Assembly: GCA_963383645.1 (NCBI GenBank)
Contig: OY726563.1
Coordinates: 31,415,575-31,479,574 of the forward strand
Length of the DNA stretch: 64,000 nt
Reading direction: 5' to 3'
Source of the DNA: Muscardinus avellanarius
Taxonomy: Eukaryota > Chordata > Mammalia > Rodentia > Gliridae
In this document: one piece after another, positions 45,713 through 56,019 of the stretch
Position numbering within the stretch: the first letter of the stretch is position 1
Layout: each line of letters starts with the position of its first letter
Translations under genes and position numbers: made by a program
The notes under the pieces: generated by a model
The model's database searches: none
What the model was told of the DNA's origin: nothing
Seen by the model: the letters and a program-made list of their open reading frames with translations, nothing else

Positions 45713-45937
45713 TGGGTGTGGTGCTCACTTGTAATCCCAGTATTTGGGAGGCTGAAATCCCAGTAGTTGGGAGGCTGAGACAGGAGGATTGTGGTTTGTG
45801 GACAGCCTCAGCCACTTAGTGAGGCCCTCTGCAATATGGTGAGATCATGTTTCTAAATAAAGAATAAAAAATAGGGCTTGGGTGTAGCTTGGAGGTAGAA
45901 TGACCCTGGGTTCCATTTCCAGTACCACAAAAAAATG
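45713..45937 (+). mobile_element. SINE, B1-dID dimer with internal duplication
   Basis: CCCAGTATTTGGGAGGCTGA is followed by a second near copy 31 bp later, a local tandem duplication in the B1 half. Confidence 0.85.
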
Positions 45938-46629
45938 ACAGGTGATATACAAAGTTACCAGCAATTATATAAAATGATATTCTTAATGGCAATGCTAGGA
46001 GTACTTAAGAAAACTGCCAAATTCCCATACTATCATTCAAGAAATATGATAAGAAAAGATGTGTTAAGTGAATTGGAACTCTAGTGTGAACTACAAGAAG
46101 ATATCTATGATAAGAAAATCCAAATAACTTCTTCAGGAAGGATAATGTTCCAGAAATATCTGAGATGTGAGGTGTAAAAAGAAATGGTAAGTAAAGCAAG
46201 TGGTATAGAAAATAAATAATAACCTGATTTGTGAAGTTAAACATTTAAAAAACACTATGTAAAGGGGTGATAGGAAAGAAAAGTATTTTAAGATCTTGGT
46301 ATTATTTAGGCAAAATATAGGAATCTTGATTAGTTTTAGATTTTAGGTAAATATGTAAAATATTTCAAAGACAAAATCCAGCTCTATAGGCCATTTCCAA
46401 AGGGCACATCTAAAACACAAGTAAAAGAGAAAAGGAGATCTATCAAGTAAATTCTATCAAAAGGAAAGATAGTTTATTAAAAATATGAGACATCAACCTG
46501 GAATTCTTTGCATATTTTGGAGTCATAAATATACTATTAAAGGAATTATATGAATTGCCATATGAAAAGTAAAAGGAATGATTCAATAGTTTGGTCTTAG
46601 CACTAAAATGGAGAGTTCATTTCACTTAC

Positions 46630-46718
46630 CTTTTTGGTTTTTTTTATATCTTTGCTTGTTGATTCATTAACTCTTAGAACTTCTGAAGAAATGCTCCTTG
46701 CACGATCATACATGCTTC
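46630..46718 (-). CDS. RPGR: RPGR exon 18 (constitutive isoform)
   Basis: This 89-bp exon has acceptor TGTAG at 46,723-46,719 and donor AAAAAG|GTAAGTGAA beginning at 46,629. Two bases finish the Gly codon begun in exon 17, followed by 29 codons, SMYDRARSISSEVLRVNEST and onward, ending SKDIKKTKK. The SKDxKKTKK ending is shared with human RPGR. It exits in phase 0 into the last exon. Confidence 0.92.
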
Positions 46719-47087
46719 CTACAGTTGGATAGAGTTAAAAATATTGTTCTAACTAATGAGTTAAAAGAAAAGACCTAATGTTTATTTTAGTGAAACTCTG
46801 TCAAGTATGAGTTATGGGGTAATATGAAAAAAGTTCACCAATGGTCTACACTGTGTGTTTCCTGAAAAGATAAACTAAAGTTAAATGCCCAGAATAACTT
46901 GATTAATGTTGAAAACTTTAAGTGACCACTCTCTAAATATAGTCACAAAGGTAATAAGTAATGTTAGAGAAGACTTCTAAAAAATGTAAATCGCTTTTTA
47001 ATTAACCTAGTTATAATTGGTTTCTTATACCCAAATACACATGTTAATAATATTTGAGTAATAATCTTTTTAAAAGTATACTTATAG

Positions 47088-47270
47088 CTAGGTGTGGTAG
47101 CTCACCTATAATCCCAGTACTTGGGAGGTTGAGACAAGAGGATGGCAGGTTAGCAGCCAGCCCTGGAAATTTAGTAAGACCCTGTTTCAAAAAAAATAAA
47201 ATAGGGTTGGAGTGTGTAGCCCAGAGGTAGAATGTCCCTGGATTCACTGCCCAGTACCACACACCAAAAA
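47088..47270 (+). mobile_element. SINE, B1-dID dimer
   Basis: B1 half AGCTAGGTGTGGTAGCTC; ID half GGAGTGTGTAGCCCAGAGG. Confidence 0.85.
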
Positions 47271-47536
47271 TAGTATACTCATGAAGCATATACATTCTTT
47301 CAGTTTTATATAACCAACTGCATTTTTAAAGCTTATACTTAACTTCATTTTGATACTATAGGCTATGTGCTAAAATATTTAGTTGATAGATAACATTTTG
47401 CTTAAAATATTTAAAAAAAAACTTACTACTCTTTCTGCAAACGTTAGAAGGGCAAAAGTATTAAGGAAACTATTTCTTCTGCTGCTTAAGTTTAGATCAG
47501 ATAGCTAGCATTCTGGACAGTGTTTATCAATCAATT

Positions 47537-47610
47537 GCAATATGGGGATTGAACCCAATGTCTTAAGCATGCTAGGCAAGTGCTCTACCACAGACCTATA
47601 TCCCCAGCCT
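47537..47610 (-). mobile_element. ID monomer (reverse)
   Basis: TGGGGATTGAACCCAATGTC to GCTCTACCACAGACC and CCCCAGCC. Confidence 0.8.
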
Positions 47611-47654
47611 ATGACTGGTTATATTAATTAATTAGTTAATTAATTAATTAATTT

Positions 47655-47817
47655 GTGTGGGGGGGTACTAGAGATGGAACCCAGGGGCATTCTACCTCTG
47701 TGCTACAACCTCAGCCCTATTTTTATTCTTTATTTTGAAACAGAGTCTTACTGAGTTGCAAAGGGCCTAAGTAGCTGAGGATGGCAGTGAACCAGAATCA
47801 TCCTGTTTCAGTCTCAA
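47655..47817 (-). mobile_element. SINE, B1-dID, truncated
   Basis: Reverse orientation after a (TTAA)n run. Confidence 0.8.
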
Positions 47818-48469
47818 CTGGTTATTTTTTAACACAAACATAGTAAAAGCATACTGAAGTGTAGGTGTGTGGAGAAATAATGTAGGAGTCATACAGCAAA
47901 AACACACAAATATCAGGGTCTAGAATATACAGGTCTTGAGATGGTCTCCTCTATCCCTTGGCACCTATTCCCTCATACCAGAAGCTTGGCATGGGAAATA
48001 ACTTTTCAGTACCCATGGTAAGATCAAAGACTCAATTCGGTACCCTGGGAGAACAACTGGATGGCTATTAGGGCTCTTGGCTAGCACAGTCCTTCTAGTT
48101 TGGATAAAGAGGTCCACAGTGCTCACCTGAGATATACACTGAGATTTGAAGCAAACGTCCAACTTAATAATACTTGAGTAGAGAAAAAAAGATAGTAAAA
48201 TCCTGTCCTAAATCCCTGAACACTGACATATGACTGTCACAACTATGAGTAATGTGAATATTTTGCATGTGAAAAAACTGTAGTGGTTATAAATGAACAC
48301 AGATAAGCAGTGTCATATGTTTCATAGCTTACTATGAGGGTCACATGACCGTAACAAGTATGAAAAGAATGTATGTATGTGAATCTATAAATATTCAAGT
48401 ATCCCATATATATGCATTTTATGCATGTATGTATGTTATATATCTAGCCTTTTAAAAATATTATTTTGG

Positions 48470-48690
48470 GCTGGGTGTGGTAGTATACACCTGTAATCCC
48501 AGTACTTATGAAGCTGAGACAGGAGGATTGCAGGTTCAAATCCAGCCTCATTAACTTAGTGAGGCTCTCCGAAATTTTGGGATACCTGTTTCAAAATAAA
48601 AAATGAAATAAGGCTGGAGGTGTAGCTCAGAGGTAGAATGCCCTTGGGTTAAATCTCCAGCACCACACCACACACACAAACACACACAGT
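48470..48690 (+). mobile_element. SINE, B1-dID dimer
   Basis: GGCTGGGTGTGGTAGTATAC to CCAGCACCACACC with a short (CA)n tail, 25 bp from the RPGR exon 17 donor. Confidence 0.88.
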
Positions 48691-48714
48691 TTTTGAAGTA
48701 AAAAGTGCTCATAC

Positions 48715-48772
48715 CTTTTGGATTTTCATTGTATTCACAAATGGCCCGTTTTTCTAGGTTGACTTTTTCTTC
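48715..48772 (-). CDS. RPGR: RPGR exon 17 (constitutive isoform)
   Basis: This 58-bp exon has acceptor TTACAG at 48,778-48,773 and donor AAAAG|GTATGAG beginning at 48,714. Phase 0 on entry and one base over on exit, it encodes EEKVNLEKRAICEYNENPK plus the first base of a Gly codon. The motif RAICEYNENPKG is strongly conserved in mammalian RPGR, which makes this a secure anchor for the constitutive 3' end. Confidence 0.93.
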
Positions 48773-50361
48773 CTGTAAACAATAAACATTATTAAAAACA
48801 AACCATATTTATAAAGTACTAAAAAACCAAGTCTTGATTTCTGTGCAGGGTTCCAGAACATGCCTTTAGGTAATGACATAAATATGTGATGATTACTTCA
48901 CTTTGCTGGACTCTTGTTAAATGAGAAATTTGAGATGTTGACTGATTGCAAATGTCCTCCTGGCTTAAAATTGTATGCTATTAAAAAACAGCATAGGCCA
49001 GGCATGGTGGCACACACTTGTAATCCCAGCACTTGGGAGACTGAGACAGGAGGATCGCACAGGTTCGAAGACAGCCTCAGCTACTTGGTGAGGCTCTCAG
49101 CAACGTAGTGAGATCCTGTTCCCAAATAAAGTATAAAATAGGTCTATCCCAGAGGTAGAAAGACCCTGGGTTCCACCCCCAGTACCACAAACAAAAGGCA
49201 TAATTTAAGAATTCTCAAAGAAGATTCAGGAAGATCAACTGGTAAATAACTGAACTTGACATTTTACAATGCCAAACTGGTAGTTAATGACTTCTATGTT
49301 AAAAACTTTTAGGGACCACTATAACCTGAACTCATAAATGTTCTTTATAAATAGGATCATCTTCCTCCTCTAAAAGAAAAATATAACTGTTAGAAAAATT
49401 TTTCCCTAGAGAAGGAAAGAGTCTTAGAAAAAGAGGTGACCAACAGAGAAAATGATCTCTATAGAACAGAAACATTTTTAAGTGAAAAATACATGCATAC
49501 AACATGATACATATTTCACAGGTACACGTTTAAAGAAAAAAGTACAGTTTAGGCATTGCCTATGTTAGGGAAAAGGGGGATTAAAACAGGGATAAAACTG
49601 AATAAACTTAGATGGGAAAAGACTCTTATACAGAAAAAAAATAATGACATTTCATCCACTAGGAGGCATGAGTAACTTAGTGTTCTGCATCAGAAGACTG
49701 AAAGATGAAAATGAATACGATGCCATTCAGATTTGGGTTTCAGAATTCTGTATCTCTGAAATGAATCCACAGTACTGTTAGCAAAACAAATGATTACAAA
49801 GCTACCAATGGTTTTCTAGCAGGGTTACTCTCAGGCTAAATAGCCAAATGGAAGAGGCTGTTTTGTCATTCACAGCTCCACTTAATGATCTTCCCTTCTT
49901 CGGGGATGCCTTTTATTCCTCCTGTACATACTTTTGTCTACAGTGCATCAACTGACCATAACCTAAATATGGCTGGGCTGAACTTTATATCCATATCCAT
50001 ATCCGTATGTATGCATGCACATACATATCCCAGGACTTGGGCTCTTAGATTTTGTATCATCAGCGTTTCAAAGTCTGGATAACTACTTTTTTTGTTTCAT
50101 TTCCCAAAAATATACTATCCCGGCACACACCAGTTGATTTCCACTCATGTGGAGAATAGAGTGCTACCAAGCAATGTGTAAAGTGCTTTTGAGGCACTGT
50201 TTGACTCATAAATTAACTAAAGCATTTTCCTGGCACATGAATAAAGTTATTCATAGAAGTACTTCTGTTCTCAGAGGAAACTGGATTCTTCCCTCTGTAA
50301 GGACTAGAGAACCCATATACTTTCTCTTAGAATCTCAGGACTAAGGCACCTATTATCATAC
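48773..50361 (-). other. RPGR: RPGR intron 16
   Basis: The 1.6-kb intron carries one plus-strand SINE at 48,990-49,195. The rest (49,200-50,360) shows nothing recognisable. Confidence 0.8.
48990..49195 (+). mobile_element. SINE, B1-dID dimer, ID half shortened
   Basis: GGCCAGGCATGGTGGCACAC to AGGTCTATCCCAGAGGTAG. Confidence 0.88.
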
Positions 50362-50565
50362 CTCTTTAATAATTTTAGCTGAGTTGTCATGGATACTTTC
50401 AGACTCTTCTGTTTTACCATGGTCATCTGAAGAAATATTTTCATAATCCTCTACAACTTTCTTCTCTTCTTTCAGGTTATCATAAGTTGTCTTAATTATA
50501 TCTTCTGGTTCTGTTTCTTCAGTTTCTGAATATTCCTGATCCTGATCCTGATCCTCATCCTCATC
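50362..50565 (-). CDS. RPGR: RPGR exon 16 (constitutive isoform)
   Basis: This 204-bp, 68-codon exon is phase 0 at both ends, with acceptor CACAG at 50,570-50,566 and donor AAAGAG|GTATGA beginning at 50,361. It starts with a coding hexanucleotide repeat, GATGAG then GATCAG units, giving DEDEDQDQDQ. The rest is acidic (EYSETEETEPEDIIKTTYDN and onward) and ends AKIIKE. The human counterpart is similarly acidic, but this region evolves quickly, so the assignment rests mainly on position, phase and flanking exons. It is used only when the internal ORF15 donor is spliced. Confidence 0.85.
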
Positions 50566-51710
50566 CTGTGACAAAATTGACCATGAGAGAAGAGTAAGAT
50601 TTTCTCTTAAAAAAACAGAAATCTGATACTGCTGTCATAATTAATACCACCTTAAAGAACATGTGTAATAGTAAATTCCATATAAAAGTTTAAAAGCAAA
50701 ATACTGTATAATCCATACTGAATATCAAATTACTTGCTTACCAAGGATTTTATGCATGCTATCCTATTTCAATGACTAGGATTCTCAAAATTCTATTAAT
50801 ATCCATGGCAAGGTTAAAATGGGAAAAAGTGAAGTATGTTTTCTTGGCTATCTCCAGAGTGCTTTTACACTGAAGAGAAGTTAAAAAGCTTTCTACTTAC
50901 TATAGTAGTAAAACATAATATAGCTATGTATTATGCTCATTTTAAAAAACAAAGATTTAGAGGTATAATTCACTGATCACGAGCGGTAAGTACTTACATT
51001 CTAGGCAAAAGATAAAAAATACAGTTTAATTGCTTTGCACTTGATTATTAAAAGCAGGAAGAAAATTAATCAGAGAAAGAATTTGCTTTATCTGGCCACT
51101 ATCCATTTAATAATTCAAATTATAAAATCCCTGACTATGGCTTTTATGGCTGATAGTAATTCATGTAAAGATTACTAAGCACAGAAAATATTAGTTTTAT
51201 TCTCTACTTTACACTGAGCTTTTTTTTTTCTTTTTGCAGTTAGCTAACATAGGGTTGGCCATGAGGTAGCTTCCATTTATGAATGACTTTTAACCCTTCA
51301 TTTTTCCTGCATGGTTTTCCCTCTAAGTGAATTATATTGTATATCTTGCCTACCCAAATATACATTATGGGTAGGTAATACTATCAGGGACAACTCTGAA
51401 AGGAAAAGGAATGAAGACTACTAAAGACAAATGGCTGATAAATAGGTATATTCATAAATATACACAAATGAAAGTTTAACTAAAAAGAAGAGTGTTCCTG
51501 AGACACAGAATTTCAGACTATTCTCTGCCTCACAAGAGGAGGGTGAGTGAGCTGTGTTCCCAGCATAATCCTTACCTTGAGAGTAGCTAATCTAACACCT
51601 GGGTCAACTCCAATAAAGGCTTAAGTAAGATATTAATGCCATCACAGGATAGTATCATGCTATTATAAAAATGAATTTGGAATATGTATATATATGTACA
51701 TATTTATTTA

Positions 51711-51884
51711 TTGGGAGATACTGGAGGTTGAACCCAGAGGCATCCTACCTCTGAGCTACACCTCAAGTGCTATTTTATTTTGAATCAAGGCCTTGCTAAA
51801 TTGTTGAGGCTGGTTTCAAATATGCAATTCTCCTGGTCTCAGCTGAGTACTAGGATTACAGGCATGCAGTACCATGCCTGGCTA
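51711..51884 (-). mobile_element. SINE, B1-dID dimer
   Basis: Reverse ID (GGAGGTTGAACCCAGAGGC) and B1 halves. Confidence 0.85.
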
Positions 51885-52243
51885 CCTTTATTTTAGAAAT
51901 AAGCAAAGCACACAGCTTTTATAATAAACTACAATTTTACTCATTAACTAAAAAAATCTATATAAATAGAGAACTGTTGGAACTATAACATACCCTAAAT
52001 TTGAGAGTTATTAGAAAATTACATTTTTCACTAAGAATAACATAAATTGTAAAACTTTGAACTTATTAAATACACTTAAAATTATTCTATACACATCTGG
52101 ACAACTAAATCACAGAAAGCACTTACCTTCAAATGAGACAATTTAGGAGATATTGGCAGAATACTGTCATTTTACAAAAGAAAGGGTAAAATTTTTATCT
52201 AATATTATTCCTCTTTTTATTTCCACAGTTTATGAAGTTTTTT

Positions 52244-52530
52244 AAAAAAAATTTTATTGGTGCAATGTAGTTATACACCTTAATGGGATAAAAGATGATG
52301 GAGACATATACAACACAGCACCCAATTAACCCTTACCCAATTCCTACCCATTCCCTCCCCATCCCTCATTCCCATGCTTGGTTTAGTGACAAACTTTGAT
52401 ATGTTTGTTTAAGTATACCATGTGCTTTAGAGAGTTTCCCTCTTCTCCCCTCTCATCCCCTCAGTTAGGTCACCTTATCTGCTCCTCTATAGGATCTCCT
52501 TCTTCATCCAGAGTTCCTTCTATTTCCTGC
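52244..52530 (-). mobile_element. L1-type 3' tail fragment in RPGR intron 15
   Basis: TTTTATTGGTGCAATGTAG through CATCCCTCATTCCCATGCTTGG is the reverse complement of the same tail. It could extend to about 52,800, but similarity to the composite elements stops near 52,530. Confidence 0.7.
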
Positions 52531-53474
52531 AAAGAAGACTAAGGCTCATTCTTTGCTGCCAATGTGGGTTCTACCCCTGGCCCTTCACCAGGACACCTCC
52601 CAGAGGCTGCCACTGTAGCTTCTACCAACTCATTCTTCCATGAAATCCCTTCCTTCGCTTGGGTGGCACCACTTTTTCCTAGTGAGTGACCCCTACATCA
52701 TTCTCTAATTTCCCTTTCTCAACCTACTCTGTACCTACTGATGTTACCCTGAATCTTGCATTCAGTTCTGTTCATACTAGGAATGCTTTCTCTCAGTTAA
52801 ATCTAGTTTTAAATATATATAAGCTGTGATACAAGGCAATCAAATGTGCAATGAATTCAAGTATAGAAATTCATAGGAAGTTTATAATAAAAAAGTTTAT
52901 CATCAAAAGCTGTTTTAATGTTACTTGATAATCTTTAAAGAAATATATCCCTGAAGTCCCTGACAGCTAAGAGGGCCACAAGAGGTAGACTGTAAGCTCC
53001 CCTTCCTTTTTGAGATCTACCTGCCTTGGGGAGCTTCTGTTTCTTTTTTTGGTATTTGGTATATAAATATCCACTAATGAATAATATGTACCAAATGTAA
53101 AGCTGTGAATTTTTATAATGAAAAAACAAGGTATTACAGCACTTTCTTTCATGGTTGCATTTTGTTTTTATAGAAACATAAATAGCTAATTTATTTCCAC
53201 AGTTAATAAAAGATATTTCAGTTGCACTCACCTCGAGTACTGCTAGTGAGCAGCAGCAGATGCTTCTGTAGCACTCCTATGCAGCTTACCTTAAAGTTTT
53301 TTCTGCCAGAGTCCTCATTAGGAAATGGTAACTCAATGGATTCTACATATACAACTCACATTTCCCTCAGTAATGAACAATGATAAGCTATAGTAAAAGT
53401 GTGAACAACCAACAGATGGGGACAATAAAGGAACCAATTAATTAATTAATTATTTATTTATTTATTTATTTTTG

Positions 53475-53655
53475 TGGTACTGGGTGGGAACTCAGGGGAT
53501 TTTCTACCTCTGGGCTATACTACCAGACCTATTTTATGTTTTATTTGGAAATAGGGTCTCACTAAGTAGCTGAGGCTGGCTTCACACTTGTGTGATCCTC
53601 CTGTCTCAGCCTCTCAAACTCTGGGGTTACAAGTGTGCAGCCACCACACCCAGCT
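53475..53655 (-). mobile_element. SINE, B1-dID dimer
   Basis: Reverse orientation with an (ATTA)/(TTTA) repeat at its tail. Confidence 0.85.
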
Positions 53656-55261
53656 GAAACCATTTATTTTAATCTATGTTACAATGTGTTAATTCATGAG
53701 GGACAATATGATCTCATTCTTTATTTATCAACAAATTTCTCTTCACAAACTTTTGAGAACACTAGGCTTGTCACATATGATCTGACAAATGTTCACTGAA
53801 CAGGGGGCACAGAAAGTTGGCATGCTTAGTTTAGGATCACTGCTTACTTCAGTATAACAGCGAAGGCAGGATATATTTGGCAACTAGACTCAAGATTTTT
53901 CATTGAGAAAAAAGAGTACTAGTAATTCTGTATCTGAAAAAGCTCTAGTTGGTAATGAACACCTTAGTGTTCCCACATAATCACTTAGGTATCCCATTCT
54001 ACTTGCAAAGGCTAAGAAACTGGCTAATGTTCACAGGGTTTGAAAGTAAAAAGCTAGAAATAGGATTTTAGTCTCTAAATGACTAAGCTAGTTCTCTTTT
54101 GACCTGAACATTATGCTCATACAAACTACTGCTCCTAAAGAGCACACAATGTTTTTTTGGTCAGGGAAATGTGAAGAAACGCTGTCTAAAAGTAGACATC
54201 TAGATCAGTTCAAGTATTAAGGTGGGTGTACTTTAGGACATGATTTCAGTATTGCTGGATGACTATCTTGCAAGTGGAAAAATGAATACACTTACTTTTA
54301 ACATTAATAATTTGAGTTTAAGAGTTTCTCATCTACTTGGAGTTCCTTTATAAACTCTGCATCTGTTACCCATTTTATTTAACCATTTAAATCTATTTTT
54401 TAAAAACATGCTTGGCACATATATTATCATAGTATTAATTTTTACTTTATGAGCACTTAATGAATGTGGTAGAATTTAGTCATGGGCTACAATGCCAAAT
54501 CAATGTATTTGGTTACTTAGGAAGAAGCTACTAGAAATTTTTACAGCTAAGGTTCAATTTATAATTGCTCCTAGGAAATTCTTCACTTTGTTTGAGTCTA
54601 GTCTTTCTCTAAATATTCTTTTTCACTCAGAAAGTATCAAATATGCAATAAATTAAACTATAGAAATTCATAGGAAGTTTATCATCAAGATCTTATTTGA
54701 TTAAGGTATAAGAAAAATCTTGTGTCCAAGATATGGAAGTGACTGGGAAAGAAAAACAGTTGAAAAGGGATCTGTGAATATATAACAATGACATAAACTA
54801 TCTGCATTTATATACAAAGAAATGTTTTAGGGAAGACTTAAATTACTCAAGTGGCAATCTAGTCTCTGAAATTCAATACCTAATATTAGACAGTTTTTTC
54901 CACAATTACTGACTATATACATTTGACCTTTATTTTAGTTGAAACATTCTGACATGCAACAGACAAATTGAGAATTACAGAATAGTCAATGAAAAATACA
55001 CTGAGGGCACATAACAGATAGTGGAAGTGAAGGTTTAGAAAGTACAGTTAAAGTACAGAAATTATAGAACTTTAGAAATACAAAATTACAGAAGACAAGA
55101 GACATGAAAGCTATCAAAACTTTGAGTAGAGAACAATATTTTATTATAATGTTAATCTTAAAGTATAATTTTCTTTCTTAAATATTTCTTACACAAATAT
55201 TAAAAATGATAGAGCAAATCATCCTATCAGAATGAAAAGAATGTAAGAGTCAGACAGGTAT

Positions 55262-55350
55262 ACTTAACACATATCTCATCCACTCCACTATACAAATGAG
55301 GAAACTGATGCTCACTGAGTAAGTCCACCTGGCTGATAAACATATAAAGT
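55262..55350 (+). mobile_element. MIR fragment
   Basis: ACAAATGAGGAAACTGATGC followed by a degraded MIR 3' part. Confidence 0.5.
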
Positions 55351-55896
55351 TGCACATAATCCCACATTATGCATTTAAGTTAATCACCATTTTATTAGAT
55401 ATGCTACCACCTGCCTAGAGATTAACTAAACAAGATTAAATTATTAGGATCTAAGCCCTGAAAATAGCTCTCATTTTGTACCTTTTGGTCAAAAAACCCA
55501 CAAAAGTTAAAAAAAAACTATTTAAAATGTGAATTCTCCCTTTAGCTTCAAAATACCATCCATTCTTATAAAACTTATTCTATGTGTAATCAAAAACTAA
55601 AAAATGTGCTAAAACATCTACAAGAAATCAGAAGTTTTATAGCTCTTATGGATCTGTACTATTTTTAAAAACTGATTTGCATATATAAACAAAGTACTCA
55701 TGTAGCATAATTCTATTTCCTAAATCTAACTTTAATGAGAAATATATAATGTTAAAAATTTGCTATGGCCTTATAATATTTCCTAGTTATCAATCTATAA
55801 TTTGGGGAGAAATATGAAATAAATCAGTTTAAGAAGAATCAAACTTTACCAGTGTCTCCTGTTGCCTTTAAACCCTTAACACAATTTGCCAGTTGC

Positions 55897-56019
55897 TTTA
55901 TTACTACATATAAACTAACCAAACCAAAATTTCAGTTTAATATATGTTAATGAGTGCATATTATGTACAAGACATTCAAAACATTTGATTGACCATAATC
56001 AGGTCAAACTTAAAGTCTG
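55897..56019 (-). other. RPGR: Probable 3' UTR of ORF15 isoform with poly(A) signal
   Basis: An AATAAA hexamer on the minus strand at 55,902-55,897 lies about 118 nt after the ORF15 stop. It is the first such signal and a good candidate for terminating the retina-type transcript inside what is otherwise intron 15. Confidence 0.5.

Larger units (their letters stand above)
43714..46629 (-). other. RPGR: RPGR intron 18
   Basis: The 2.9-kb intron is crowded with SINEs (43,795, 44,523, 44,817, 45,199, 45,420, 45,713) and an (ATT)n repeat. The stretch 45,940-46,629 shows nothing recognisable. Confidence 0.8.
46719..48714 (-). other. RPGR: RPGR intron 17
   Basis: The 2.0-kb intron contains four SINE or ID insertions (47,088, 47,537, 47,660, 48,470), listed separately. 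The stretch 47,820-48,460 is unremarkable AT-rich sequence. Confidence 0.8.
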
